From: Nereocystis luetkeana
Lineage: Eukaryota; Sar; Phaeophyceae; Laminariales; Laminariaceae
NCBI GenBank assembly: GCA_031213475.1
Contig: JARUPZ010000018.1
Location: 3,162,733 to 3,226,732 of the forward strand
Direction: 5' to 3'
DNA length: 64,000 nt
Shown: in pieces, positions 1 through 13,600 of the stretch
Layout: each line of letters begins with the position of its first letter
Numbering within the stretch: the stretch's first letter is position 1
The notes under the pieces: generated by a model
What the model saw: only the letters and a program-made list of their open reading frames with translations
Databases searched by the model: none
Told to the model about the DNA's origin: nothing
Position numbers and translations under genes: made by a program

Positions 1-401
1 CTGCACGTTCGCACGATCTTTTTGCACCAAAAATGAGAAACATTGGTCGTTCTCGCCTCAGAATGAGTTGTACCTTTCTCGAAGCTCAGTCTGGAGCCGT
101 TTCTTGTTTCTCCGTGAACCCAGTCTACAGGAAATCACCGTCAGCACTTTTTCCATCCAACTGGGTCAAATACGAAGAAAATCAAGACTCATTCTGCGGC
201 GAGAAATATTAATTTCGCGCATTTTTCAGGGCAAAAAAGCTCGCGCGATTATGCGTGGTGAAAGGGTCCTTCTTTTGAAATTACTGCAAAATCCCACTGC
301 ATAATATGTGGATCAAAAGGAGCTGTTTCGCTCCTGGTCAATAAAGTGCCTTATCAACCTTGTGCGTCGAACGCCCCACAGTCCTGCAGTACTACCGTAC
401 G

Positions 402-480
402 TCAAAACTTGTTGCCTCGCTTAGCGCCAAGTGCCCTATATCGACATGCCGTGCGTCGCACAGCCCTCTTACTGTGCATC
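402..480 (-). CDS. Exon 35 (possible last exon): short basic tail and stop
   Basis: From acceptor CATCGTCAG the required phase reads MHSKRAVRRTACRYRALGAK then RGNKF and a TGA. It keeps the basic character of exon 34. No AATAAA is seen on the minus strand downstream in the window. The true last exon could lie beyond the left edge. Confidence 0.4.
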
Positions 481-3400
481 CTGACGATGTAAGTGGCCGA
501 ATATGTTATACAGATAGTAGTCGAAGAATAGGCGCTTGAAGTATTGCACTTGGGCAAGTCCGGTTGCGCGCTTCACCCCGAAGAATTATGCTGTTGATGA
601 TGACGACGATGTTGCAAAGGTGCCCTCAGGCCGGCTAAGAGAAGGGGAAAAATAATGTAGATCAACGTACAGCACCACCGTACGTCAGAGGTGATCCACG
701 AGCCGCATACCTGGCCTTGACCAGCCGACTGGCCCTCTGCCGGGCGGTGACCTGCCTGAAAGCCCTCTCCATCAGCGCCACGTCCCTCTTTCTGGCCCGG
801 TTCTTGCCCGCCTCCACGGCCATCAAGCGGCGATGTCTTTTTATGAACCAAGCAGACCGGCGATCACGACGTAAACAAAAGGACACTTGCTGTAAATTTT
901 CGAGCTAATTGGTACACGCTGATTTTGATTGAACGAAAAGTCACTTGCTATATAATAGATAGGGTGTTAGATTCTAAAGGTTAAACCATTGAGCCTTTGT
1001 TCGATTATGAAGGATAGACCACTGAGCTACTCACTCAGCGCTGACTGGGCAGCTCAGTGCTTCAACCTGAATATTTCAAATATAGGATAGGGAAGGGCAG
1101 GATAAAGTAAGCAAAGGTTAGTTAAGGTATGGCATACCCGGAGCATACACGCCGATTGGTTCTGGCAGTAGGGTCGTTGCTGTTGTTTCGATCGAACCCA
1201 GAAAACTGTTGCGTGATTGGATCACTCGAGAGAGAAAAAACCCCAATGCACGTAGAGGTAGCGACTCATTCGGCAAGGACCGCCCACCCACGTGATGAAA
1301 CTGTCATCGATCGGACATTTCGTGTCAGAACAACCGGGGAGCACAACATTTACTCCACGCTGGGTTCGCGATCCGTGCTATCGTTCCACAAAATAACCGA
1401 TCGATACCCCTTAAGAAGGAACTGTATTGCCCCCATCCGATGCAAATGACACACTGAAAGCTACCTGCATCAGCATGTACGCGGCCGGCGAATATCAGGG
1501 CTGCTCTGCGTGGCAGGAGCGGCGGCAGACTTGTTCAGCAAGACACCGGCCGGGATAAACTAAGGGCCGTGTTTAACGATTAACGAGACAGGGAAAACCT
1601 GCCTAAATTGACAAGTTTTGGGAAGATGAATTATTTTCAACTCTCACCAATTTGTTCCCTCCTGTTTAGGAGAAGGTACATTCATGTTCGTTCAGCAAAC
1701 GGTGGCATCGGCATGTCACTGCGTTGTGGCGTGTGGGCGCCTCTTGTTTCTATGTAATACATGGAAACAAGGCAATAGACACCCAACTGTTGGAGGTATC
1801 TGTCTCTAGCAGGAGTAGAAAATGTGCTCCGTCTTGAGAGGGATGCGTGGTTGATGGTCGAATGACTAAGGCAAGCAACAAAAATGACCCCCCCGCGCGC
1901 GCGTGCTCCCTACACCGCGCTGACCATACAAACCTGTCGCGGTAAGCGCTCCTTCCCTGCAGCAGCAGTTCTCTGTCCACATCTCTGACGGGCACTCCAT
2001 GCCGAGTAATGACAAACCCCCTCAAGATGTCGGCCATGTCAATGGACTGCTTGACAAAGGCAAGCCCTTCCTCGCCTTGCGCTACGAGAGCGGCAACATC
2101 TTGTCGCTGTTTCGCGAGCTCCGTTCGCTCCTGGCTGATCCTGCTCCTCTTCTTCTTCTCCTCCTTTCCTTCTACCTTTGCACCCTCGAACGCTCCCTCC
2201 CCGCCACCCGCAGCTTCAGCCCAACCCCGACCTTCGCTCGCCGCACTCTCAACACTACCTCCTCCGGGTGTTACCTCTTCCTCCCCCTCAACTATTTGTT
2301 GGGACAACGCTCGCCGCACATTATCGCTAGAGTTGGAGTCCGGAGTCCCGGCTGAACCACTGCTGTTGGCTTTTTCCTTTCCTTTGTTTGGTGTGCGAGA
2401 GTCTGCACCGTTGTTTTTGTCCATACTGCTAGTGGTAGCATCGGTAGTTTGTTGTGGTTTGTGTGTTTCTTCTTTGGTGGCTGTCGCACCGACGCCTGGT
2501 GGTGGTGGTGGTGATGCTGATTCCTCTCCTTCTTCTACTACAACTACTTCTGTTGACGTCGCTGTAGCCGCCGCCGCTGCTGCTTGTGCTGCTGACGCGT
2601 TTGCTCCTGCTTCCGCTCCATCTTCTGCTTCTGCTCCCGCTCCTGCTCCTGCTCCTGCTCCTGCTTCTGCTCCTGCTGCAGCTTCTGTTTCTGCTCCTGC
2701 TTCTGCTGCTTCTGCTGCTTCTGCTGCTTCTGCTGCTTCTGCTGCCGCTACTTCTGCTGCTGCTCGCTTTCTTGTTGCCAATCTCTCCTCCGCCCTACGC
2801 TTAGACGCCGCGGATGCTGCCGCCGCCGCCGCCTCCGCCGCCGCTTCCTTTTCATGACGTTCCTTCATACATTCAGTAGTGTAAAACAAACGAGACCAGA
2901 GAGGTGGTGGGAGTTGTGAGCAGGCGCGAATGAGGCGGACGGGGGGCGAGCGAGCGAGCGAGCGAGCGAGGCCAGCTGGTAGACCAGAGGGCGGGGGGCA
3001 AGCAATTTGTTAGAGTACCTGGTAGTACGCAGTATAATACTGCGAGCACCATACTCACGACAGAAAGGTGGATGGAACAGCTATACGAGGGTCGGGCGGT
3101 GAATGCTAGTTATGCGAGGGTCGGGTGGGAAGAGGGGCAAGTGGGGGGCATGTGTCAACCTGTAGCATTATCCCGCTCAGGCCCGTGATTACCGTTTCCT
3201 GACTTTCGTGGGGTTCCCCCCTGGAAGAGACTTGCTACTCATATCATACTTTAAGCGTTGTTTTTTTTGTTTCCTTTTTTTTCACCCTCTCTCTGTTCAA
3301 TTTCCTGATTCAAGAGAACACGCATCACGTCTTTACTGATTTTCCTGGGTTTTCTGTTTTTCAAGAAAAAGAGGCAACTCATGGGGAAAGCTATTCGATC

Positions 3401-6400
3401 ATAAATAAAGGCCCTCAGTTAGCGTATAGTCTGGTGGCGAGAAGGGGCTGACAAAAGCTACCAGCCTACTCGGACAGCTAGTGCTGACTGGGTGCTGGTA
3501 CTTTAGGCTGGTTAGGCTATCCCTTCAGCCCCGCATCGTGTCTTCGACACAACTACTCGCGGCTCCCGCTAAAACTGCTGTCGTGCCTGGGAGCCCGGTT
3601 CGCACGTTGTATCCGGCGCGGTCGCTGTCCTGCCCGCATTTTCGCGCCCTGAGTATCCGTAATAACTATGGTGGGAAATATGCGTTACCGTGCGTCAATG
3701 CGTATGAAGAGGACATCCCTGCGAAAAACTTTTGCAGGTTACTTTTCTTTCTAAACAGTAGATTAACGACAACACGAAGCACAAACTGGGCCAACACAAA
3801 ATCGTAAACTGCGGCAGCACAAATCCTAACCTGTCTACCTCAGCACAACCACGCGAGACAACGCCAACACGGCCGCGAAACCATGCCAACACAAATCGGC
3901 AAGACGACAAAACTTAGAAGTGCCAACGCAAATGACCACCTGTATGCCTGTACTCGTAGGAGAGTAACAGCGGTGCTTACCTGCATGGCCTCCCTCTCCC
4001 CCAGCAGGCGTTCCTCCTGTTTCAACAACCGCAAGACCACCCGGCAATCTGTCAGCCCGCGTTCGTACTGCCCCAGCTCCATCCTCGACTTCGCCAGCAG
4101 GGAACGAACCTGTTGCGTTGTTTTGCGTTTGGTTGGGCGACGTTTGCGGGGGGGGAACCTTCAAGGGAGATGACACGTTTCATAGGGCAGGAGAGAAAGG
4201 GGCCACTAAGATAGCAGGTGCGCACTCCAGTTCAGCTTTGAGCAAACACGGCTGAATTTTTGTTGTTATTGTCGTTGTTGTCCCGAAGCCAGAAAAAAAA
4301 GTTCCCGCTAAAGAACAAAAACAACTTGGACACTAAAAAAAATTGCCACACCCGGTCGAGTCAATCAAGCCAAACACAATCCAGTCCGTTACAGCAACTA
4401 CAGCTGAAATGAACCCGTTCGAGACTCCCTCCCCGCACACGAAAAGCGCGACCCCTGAAACTCACCAGGCCACGGCTGTTGGGCCACCGTATTTTTTTTA
4501 ATGCCTCACCATCTCCTTCCCATGCGCGCCTTCCCCACTCGATAAACTCTAACCACACTCTCTGGCCGGAAATATACTACACGTGTGGACTCCGCGTTGA
4601 AACCAGAACGGAGCCTGATTTTTTCGGCACCTATTACGGGGGACCATAGTTAATAGGACCTACGGTATACATAAGAACCTACCAGGTATATATTTAACCA
4701 TTTTTACTAACAATATTTGGTCCTATTAACTATGGTCCTCCGTAATAGTGGTGCATGTAGGCGCATCATATAGATAGGTGTCCTGAGGTCACCCACCGCC
4801 TCTGGCCGGAAATAAAATACACGATTGGACTATGAATTCAACGTGAAACGGTTCCTATGTTTTTCGGCCAGTGCTACCGTAGGGGTTGGGTTGCACCTTG
4901 GAGGGCAAACCATCTCACAGCGTCGGGCACAGATGGCCCATTGACAGGTGTTGATCTAGGTCATTCCAAGGGCAGATCAATTCCCGCCGATCTCTTGTGT
5001 GATCCACTGCTGTATATCATCGTGCTTCCGGGTGGGAGCCGAACAATAATCTGCGTGATCTGTGGCACATGCTGCCCGCGTGGGCTGGATCTGTACTGTG
5101 GTTATGGGGATCCCTACACAACACAGCAAACCTCCTCACAAACGCCTCCTCACAAACGGCAAATGAGGAACTACTGTAGATGATCTATCCCGGGTACACT
5201 CGATAGCCGATGTGCGCCTTGGGATGATATTCGGCACCCCTTTTAGCAAAAACCTGGCCCAGGAGACCGTACCCGTACAACACGCGTGATTACGATGACA
5301 TCCCATATCACACAACCCGTATCACACGTGTGATAATATAACACACCCCGTATCACATGCGTGATAATATATCACACCCCGCATCACACGTGTGATAAGA
5401 TAACACACCCCGTATCACACATATGATAATAAACACACCCGGTACCACACGTTTCATAATATAACACACCCCGTACCACACGTGTGATAGGATAAGACAC
5501 CCCGTATCACACGCGTGATAAGATGACACATCCCAATAACACTCGTGGGATAAGATATCACACGCCCTACAACACCGGTATGAAAGATAACACACCCCGT
5601 ATCACCCGTGTGATAATATAACACCCCCCCTACCCCCTATCACACGTGTGATAGGACAACACCCCCCCCCCTCCCCCTGATACGAGGGTCTATGGTCATA
5701 CGACTACGGCCATGCATGAGATCGAGTACATCTCTCCTATCGAGTACACCCCCCCTCCCCCTCCGACGAATTTCCTAGCCAATTTTCTCTACAACAGGAG
5801 AAAGAAGAACGAGCTGATGCATTTATGGAGAAACGTGTCGATGAGATATTTCTAAAATCCCACCGTTTTTCGTTGTGTGAGTGTCGCCCCCCCTCCCCTC
5901 CCCTCTTGTTTCGGAGAGAATCGGCTCGGAAAGTCAGACCAGGGGGGTGCGTAATCGCTAGCGTATTACATCAAAAACGGTAATATAAGGGTCTGCGAGT
6001 ACTTTTTTTTTTGTTATATTTGGTATATATATATATATATGCTACTGATATACACACGCGTGAGCTAGCTACATTCGATGAAAATTGAGGAGCAGTGGGA
6101 ATGCTGAACCCTATGCGCGATAAAAAAAAAAGACACGTAACGCGGGGGAGAAGGGGCGACACCCGTGACCACGGCTTGTGTAGAAGATCGCTGAGGGTAA
6201 AATCTCCTACGAGTTAAGGCTGGAAATAAAAGTGATGAATAAAAAAACAGGCAAACAAATAAACAAACAACGAACTAAACATAAAGTGTCCCTTCGTACT
6301 ATTACGGGGGACCAAAGCTAATAGGACCCATGGTATACATAAAAACCTACCAGGTATATATTTAACCATTTTTACTAACAATATTTGGTCCTATTAACTA

Positions 6401-9400
6401 TGGTCACCCGTAATAATACTTCTTTATCATTACATGTGCCTCTCTTTTGTTATCTCTAAACTTCCGGGTCGTGCGCTCCTTTCCCTGGACTGAATTTTTG
6501 CCTTCACCCTCGCTACCTCTCCTTCCACCCCCCCCCCTCCGCCTCCCCCTGCCCTGCCTCTGGCAGTAGCAACATCATAAAATAAACCAATGAATTCGAC
6601 GCTGTCATCCATATTTTGGTAGTAAAGCCAGCCTCACAAGCTCTTCTTAGTAGAAGGATGAAACTCAATCTTCATGCGACTCGCTGGACACCTCGTGGCG
6701 CTTCGCGCCTGGTACTATTAATAGAAAACAATTGCGCGGTCGAGGAATTGCCCGACGTTGCCGCTCCGTCCCTCGGGCATTGTACGACATGACATGACAT
6801 GACTTGACATGACTACACCCCCTCCCCCCCTCTCCCGTTTTCGCCTTTTTTATCCCTTTCACCTACCTTCGCACTGCCTCGCAGCTGTACCGACGCGCGT
6901 TCCAAGTCATGCAACGCGGCGGCGGGATTCTTCATCTCGGCCAAAACAGCCGCCCTGCCCAGCCACACCTCCGCCGTACGCCCCACCGGCCGAGACAGCT
7001 GCTCCAGACGGTCAGCGTAAGAGAAGGCCGTGTTCGCGGCCTGGAGGTGATGGTCCCTGGTCTCCCGCGTAGACATAAGTTCCAGCTCCTTGATATTTGT
7101 TTTTTGGGGGGGAAGAGAGTTTTTTTTTGTCGTGCGTGAAGGGGGGGGGGGGCGCACGCGAACGAACGAACGAACGAACGAACGAACGAACGAACGAACG
7201 AACGAACGAACGAACGAACGAACGAACGAACGAGGGGGGGGGAATGTTCCCATGAGTTTGGAGGTTTTGTTTGCTGTGTGTGTCCCTCCCTCCCCCCTCC
7301 CTCCCTCCCTCCCTCCCTTCCTCCCTCCCTCCCTCCCTCCCTCCCTCCCCCCTTCCCCTCCTACGTACGTACGAATAAACGATGTACGCGGAGGGGGTGT
7401 TCCTAGGAGTTTTGAGACATTTTGTGGTGTGATGCCATGTTGAGGGTCGGAGCAATGGGGGGGGGAAACACGTGCCCGATTAAATATCGGGTGGCGATTC
7501 TGCGTCGTGCGCGCATGTTTATTTTGTTAACGTGGAGCGCGAACTCGCCAGTTAAGTATGCCTACATTTTAGCTATAATTGGGGTGCGTATAAAGCGTGT
7601 AGGTAGAATATATTGACCAGCTTCAGACGGAAAAGTTCGCCTCTCTGAAAAACAATCCTCTGCACATCTCTTTGTAAAGAGTCGCGGGATCATGCGCGGC
7701 ACGGCTGTGAGAGGACCAGAAAAACTGAGGCAGATCATGCGTCATGCGAGTCCTCCATCATTTCTCGTTGCTTTGCGGAACTGTGTCCAAAACCTCTGTT
7801 ATCTTTTGCAATTATGGTGCAGCAGAAAAGCGCTGTACGGTACTACACATACACAGTTCAGGACGCCCCGCAAAAGTGCTGTTCCAATGGGGTCAGGCAG
7901 AACTGATGAGCAGGCTTTACACAAAAGTTGACCAATCGAGCAATAAAAGTTTGCGCGGGAGGAGGAAGAGGCGTCGCGATTCGTACATCTCTCCAGACCT
8001 GAAACAATCGGCTCTAGCCATGGGCTAGGACTCTAGAGCTAGGGGGCTTCAATATCACTGCAAGGTTTTTGTTGCTGTCATGACATACACGTTGGTGTCA
8101 TTTCACACCAGCAATATCAGGAGGTTCCAGTACATCGGAAAGACACCTGTAAATCAGGAGGTACCAGCATATCGGGAAGACACCTGTAAATCAGGAGGTA
8201 CCAGCATATCGGGAAATACACGAGTATTTCAGGAGGTACAAGCATATAGGGAGATACCAGAATACATCGGAGAGGATAGGTTTTGCTCACTAACCTTTTG
8301 ACGGATTTCTTCGCGCCGCGTGGTGCCTATGGATAGCGTCGACGAGTCCTCCGTCGCGCTTCCGCCGCCGCCCACGCTCAGACCCACGCTTTCGCTCCCT
8401 CCCGAGCTCTCCTGACTCGATTGACTTCGTCAAACGAGGGACACAGGGGGCGGGGGTGGGGGTGGGGGGGGCGAACTCATTGTCAGGGAATGGCGGTGGT
8501 CTTCAGAACCATAGACCCTCGGATCCCCACGTACAATTCCGGGATGGAGGCGCACGTCGGGGTTTCACCGACCAGGAAGACGTTTGCTTGCACCAAGCGC
8601 GTAGTACCGTGAGGTGTTCGGCGAGACACAGACAGGGGCAGGGTGATGGGCGAAAAAATGAAGAGAAAACCCGACGCACAATGTGACGATGTTTAGCACA
8701 ATGGATGATTGTTCCCATTGAGGACAATCGAAAACGCTGAAATATTCAGACGGGAAGAAGATTATCTGCGGGGCACATACCCAACCAGAAGGCGGTCATT
8801 TGTTACATTTCCAGGCACAAGAGCGTTGTTATAGCGTGTGTCTCGGAGGGGCGGAAAACGAATGAATCGTCTTTTTTAATTTCGATACGAATGAACGAAT
8901 CTCACACTAAACTCAGGTCATTGCGTAGTGAAAACCACTGTGGGCGGCATCAATATAAGGATCGTTTCTACATGAATATCAATACCCAATGGTTTTTATG
9001 TTTCCACCCAGACCAATCCCACGACAGAGGTACCTGTTTTAGGCTACGTAGTCTGCGACCGGTTGGTCACCTCGGGTGAGAAACTACCGTCAGCAAATGA
9101 TGCAACTACCCAATATCACTGGGATATTTTCTGCTGTAGTATAGTTGGGTTAGACCCAATAATAGTGCGTAGAAACGTCGGTCGGGAAGCGCGAAACCAA
9201 AATTCTTCGAAGCCAATATTTTTCGGATGGGCTATTGAACTCTCCCCTCATGTGAAGGAGCTCCGAAAATAATATGGCGCCACCCCCCTGTAGTGCCGTG
9301 GGATTGCTCTAAACCCAACCCATTGGTAGACACGATATATTCTATATATGAACGACCTTTTTCCACGAAATAAAAATACGTCCTGCTCACGTCGACATGG

Positions 9401-10668
9401 CAGCACGAGTCGTAGCCTCCATTTTGTCGACCTCCGCGGCCGCCTCTCTGGCTCTTTCGAGATGCGCTACCCCGAGGTTGGAGTGGTGGAAAGCGCTCAT
9501 GTCGTGCGGCCGCGTCTGCGCCAGGGGCGGACCGCGACCCCCCGCGTCCGGAAAGTCCGGCACGATGTGGATCACGTCGTCGTAAGCGTCCGCAGCCACG
9601 TTGAGGTGCCTCACCGCCTCTTCCCACGACTTTTTTTCGTTCAGGGAAAACATTAGCAGAGGGGGATGCGCGTGGGGGTGGAGGTGGGGGTGGGGATGGG
9701 GGTGGAAATGGGGGGGGGGGGGGGGGGGGGAGGGCTGGTTGCACTTAATATGGATGGACCGCCGAAACGTCACCGATTTCGCACCCCCCCCTCCGCTACA
9801 AATCGGAAGTTAAGACTGTACTGGGATGCCCGACGGATCTCGGGGAGAAGGGGGCGAGGGTAAATTCTACGTAGCAACTGTTGCTGGACAGACCTACAAT
9901 AAGTCCGTTGGTAGAGACTGGGCTGTCGACGTAGATGACTCAGCCAGGGGTGACTGAGCGGGCGCTCTATCGATTACGCCCACTGTACTTTTCGGAACAA
10001 AGCGCGTCACGGGCTCGACCCCACGCTCAAGAGAACGCTGTGCGCGCCAGAACGAGTGACCTTAGTATTGAATTATGTATTGTGTGGTACGCCCATAATA
10101 CTACGAACAGGACGGGTCTAAGGCAGAAGGCCTTGCGTCTCAAAAAATCTCCGCGTGGGAGGAAAAATTCAATCAGATGGGACAGAAAGGAAAGAGAACT
10201 ACCCACAACGGCCGTAGAGAAATTGTTCAATGCAGGTCGAAATAGCCAAAAAAACAAAAACAAAAAAAACTTCAGTCATCGCGTTGTCGTGCGTGGGCCC
10301 CTGAGCCAGGAGTTCCATTGTTTTCAGCGTCCACAGCAGTGCGAGTAGTATCAGCTATATTTACTGCCTAACAGTAGTACTACCGCTGCTGTGTTGGCTT
10401 TCCGACACCAGTGCAATGGACAACACGTATTCTTGCTTCGACACACGCGTAGTGTGCACTACCTTTACGATGGTTGTACGCGGTTTGTACAACTCGGTGG
10501 TAGGGCCAGCAGCGGGAAAACTTTGTCGAGGCGGATACCGCGGGGTCTGCGATCACACCCTAGGGGTTTCCAAATCGTGTGTTGACTCTGTTGCCCTCAC
10601 TACGCAGTATGTGATAGTTTGTGACCACGGGCTAAGATTTCCGGGAAACGAGCTGATGTGATAACATT

Positions 10669-10699
<31 letters not shown>

Positions 10700-13600
10700 G
10701 CATCATCAGTATCACCACTATCATCATCGACATCACCATCATATCCCCTTACCATCATATTTGTTATCACCATCATCATCATCATCATCATCATCATCAG
10801 CATCATCAGTATCACCACTATCATCATCGCCATCACCATCAGATACCATCACCATCATATTTGTTATCCCCACCATCACCATCATCATCATCATCATTCT
10901 CAGTCATCCTCATCATCAGCAGCATCATCAATATCACCGCTATCATCGTCATTATCACCCTCATCATCATCATCATCATCATGATCATCATCCTTCTCAG
11001 TCATCATCATCACCATCTCCATCATCATCGTCATCATGACCGTCATCATGAGTTTGAAAGCGAAAGACATCATTGGCCTCGATCAAAGGGTTTTCAACCG
11101 TTAGCCGTGCGGGACCTACAGAACGAACGCACGGCATGACTCACCCCGCGGTGCATGGCCGCGTGTCCCAGCTGAGCTGCCTGAAGCAAGCGGCACGACT
11201 CGCGGTGCCTCCCCCTCAAAGGGTTTCTAGAGAGCACCAGATGCGTCAACAGAGGCCACCGGCGCGTCACCGCCGGCACCGAGTCTATCCGGTTTCGAGA
11301 AAGGTCTGCGTACCGCATCTGACGTCGATTCCAAGTGGGGGAAAATGCGTGTGTTGGTTTTACAGTCACGTGACATATTAATAGTAGGCAGGCCAGTGGG
11401 TGGTGCTATATGTGCTGCATAGGAGACTAAATTAACCAAACACGAAAAAAAATAATAATACCTCACTTTTTTTTTTAGTCCGAGACAGGGGTAGAGGGGA
11501 GGAGAGGGGGGGGGGGGGAGGGGGTACTCACGGGGGGGGGGGCTACTCTAAAGTCAAGTAAAAAACACCCGAAGCAAACAAAATCTGACAAAACATCTCA
11601 ACGCGCTACTACTGTAGTTTGTTTTCAATTCCGACATTGGAGCGAGTGCGACTCCCTTTTCTCTTTTTTCGTGGACGCCTGCGAGCACTGTTGTTGCTGT
11701 TGTTGTTGTTTTTGTGGAATAAAATGCTCTGCTTCGTTCGCGATAAAAAAGGCAGCAGGCATGCACCGTAGCGGGGAGAGGGGAAGGGGAGAGCGCCCGC
11801 TACGTAACCCCGAACAAGGGAGGGAGCTCGTACGTAGAGAAAGTATTACAATATGTATACATATATACATACTTCGAAGTATACAACGCACGTCTTGGAC
11901 AAGTAATCGACTCCCAGTTCACGATCTAGATTTTTCCAGACCTCGTAGATTCCTGATCTGTGTGTATGATCTATAGTGCGTAGCGGTAGCTCGTGTTTAT
12001 GTGGGGGGGGAGCCGTTATACAGTATCAGGTATATCCTAATCTGCCTGATCCATACGAGGGCATTCGTTTCCTGGGTTGGATCTTGCACTATAAAGATCC
12101 TGCACTACATATCTAGGATCTACATGATATATCTGTGGGTGATCTATCTGTAGATGATATATCTGTAGATGATATATCTATACATGATCTATCTGTAGAT
12201 GGTCTATCTTTAGATGATCTATCTGTATACGATTTATATGTAGATGATCTACAGTAGCTTTAGAATCTAGCTGTAGATGATCCGGTTGATATATCCGACG
12301 TGTGACAGATAATAAGTACACGAGATTCAACGCTGATCACCCACGAACAAACAGTCCCCGGCACGAGAAAGAAGGAACCATACTTCGGAGTATGTACCCA
12401 GTGCATACATACGGCGGACCCGACGCAGTACATGCTACAGTTGCAGCAGGCAGAGGAGTTCGAGGCAAAGAAGACGTGAGCGAAGCAGGTCGACACGAGT
12501 GTCAAATTGGAAGGGAGCATGCACGAAACATTGTCGGGGGGCAAAGTTAGTATAATAATAATGATAGTAATTAGCAATAATAATGTTAACAGTGTACGTA
12601 CGGCGGCAGCAAAGGTTCAAAGAGGTACATATATGTATATATATACGGGATTTTTTTGTTGTTGCCGTGCTTCAAGCCGTCCGCCCGTTCTAATTATCGT
12701 TAGACCAACACGATACACGACCACGCCTACTTTACTGGTAGGTATATATTCCGTCCACCTTGGTGAGGCCCCGCAGCGCATCCGGGAGGCAGGTGAGCTG
12801 GTTTCCATCCAGACGCAGCTCCTCGAGCGCGGTCAAACTCGCAAGCGCGGGGGAGACCTGCCCCAGGCGATTGTCGTTGGCACGGAGATACCTGCGACGC
12901 AATGGTTGATGGCGATAGGCGAATGTTACGGGGTGTATACATGGAGCACAGGCAAAGGCGGCAACGACGTTGGTGACTTACAGGGGGGGGGGAGGCATGG
13001 TAAATATTATTTTTACGAATATTGTTATTGTTGCTAATAACATTATTATTATCATTATTGTTAGTATTGTTATCAGTATTGCGTTCACCATCCGACAATG
13101 TGCAGCATGATTGAGATTCAACGCTGATTACCGACAAACAATCATGCTCCGAAACAAGGAGGAATAAAACGAAGTAGGGAAACCAATCAGAACTCACCAT
13201 GCGCTATGAAAACAGGTACACCCCCCCTATAAAACAGGTACACCACCCCTATAAAACAGGTAGACCCCCCCTATATGTGTACGGGTACACAACATATTTT
13301 TAGTTTGATCAAAAACATCCCCGAAAGAGTGAAACAACTCTCTCAAGGTTTTCGCTCGCTCCTCGAGCTTCAATCGTGTTTTTTTTTGCTCATGAGCTTC
13401 GCAGCTGCGTCCTCCTGCAACGAGTGATTGTGCGCTTCGATAGAATTATCCTCTACAATAAGAATAAAACATTGTGAAACGCTTCGGTTTCCAACCCCCT
13501 TCGTTTAAAAAACATAAAATCGATCTGCCCATCTGATTGGATCGCGCATTTCCGTGAAACAGCGGCGTAAAAGGCTGCCTAATGCCCTGCCTACTATTCT

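Noticed and set aside
2009-2857. 282-codon plus-strand open frame (Ala/Ser/Pro-rich)
   Set aside because: It is the antisense of the Ala/Glu-rich exon 33. Only the minus strand has splice sites in phase with neighbouring TPR and basic exons, and the repeat explains the absence of stops.
7012-7455. FVRS- or TNER-repeat proteins on both strands
   Set aside because: Translation of the GAAC tetranucleotide array and flanking poly-G; only the part under exon 31 is supported.
10658-11139. Ser/His/Ile-rich overlapping frames
   Set aside because: Products of the TCA trinucleotide region; all three frames look alike.
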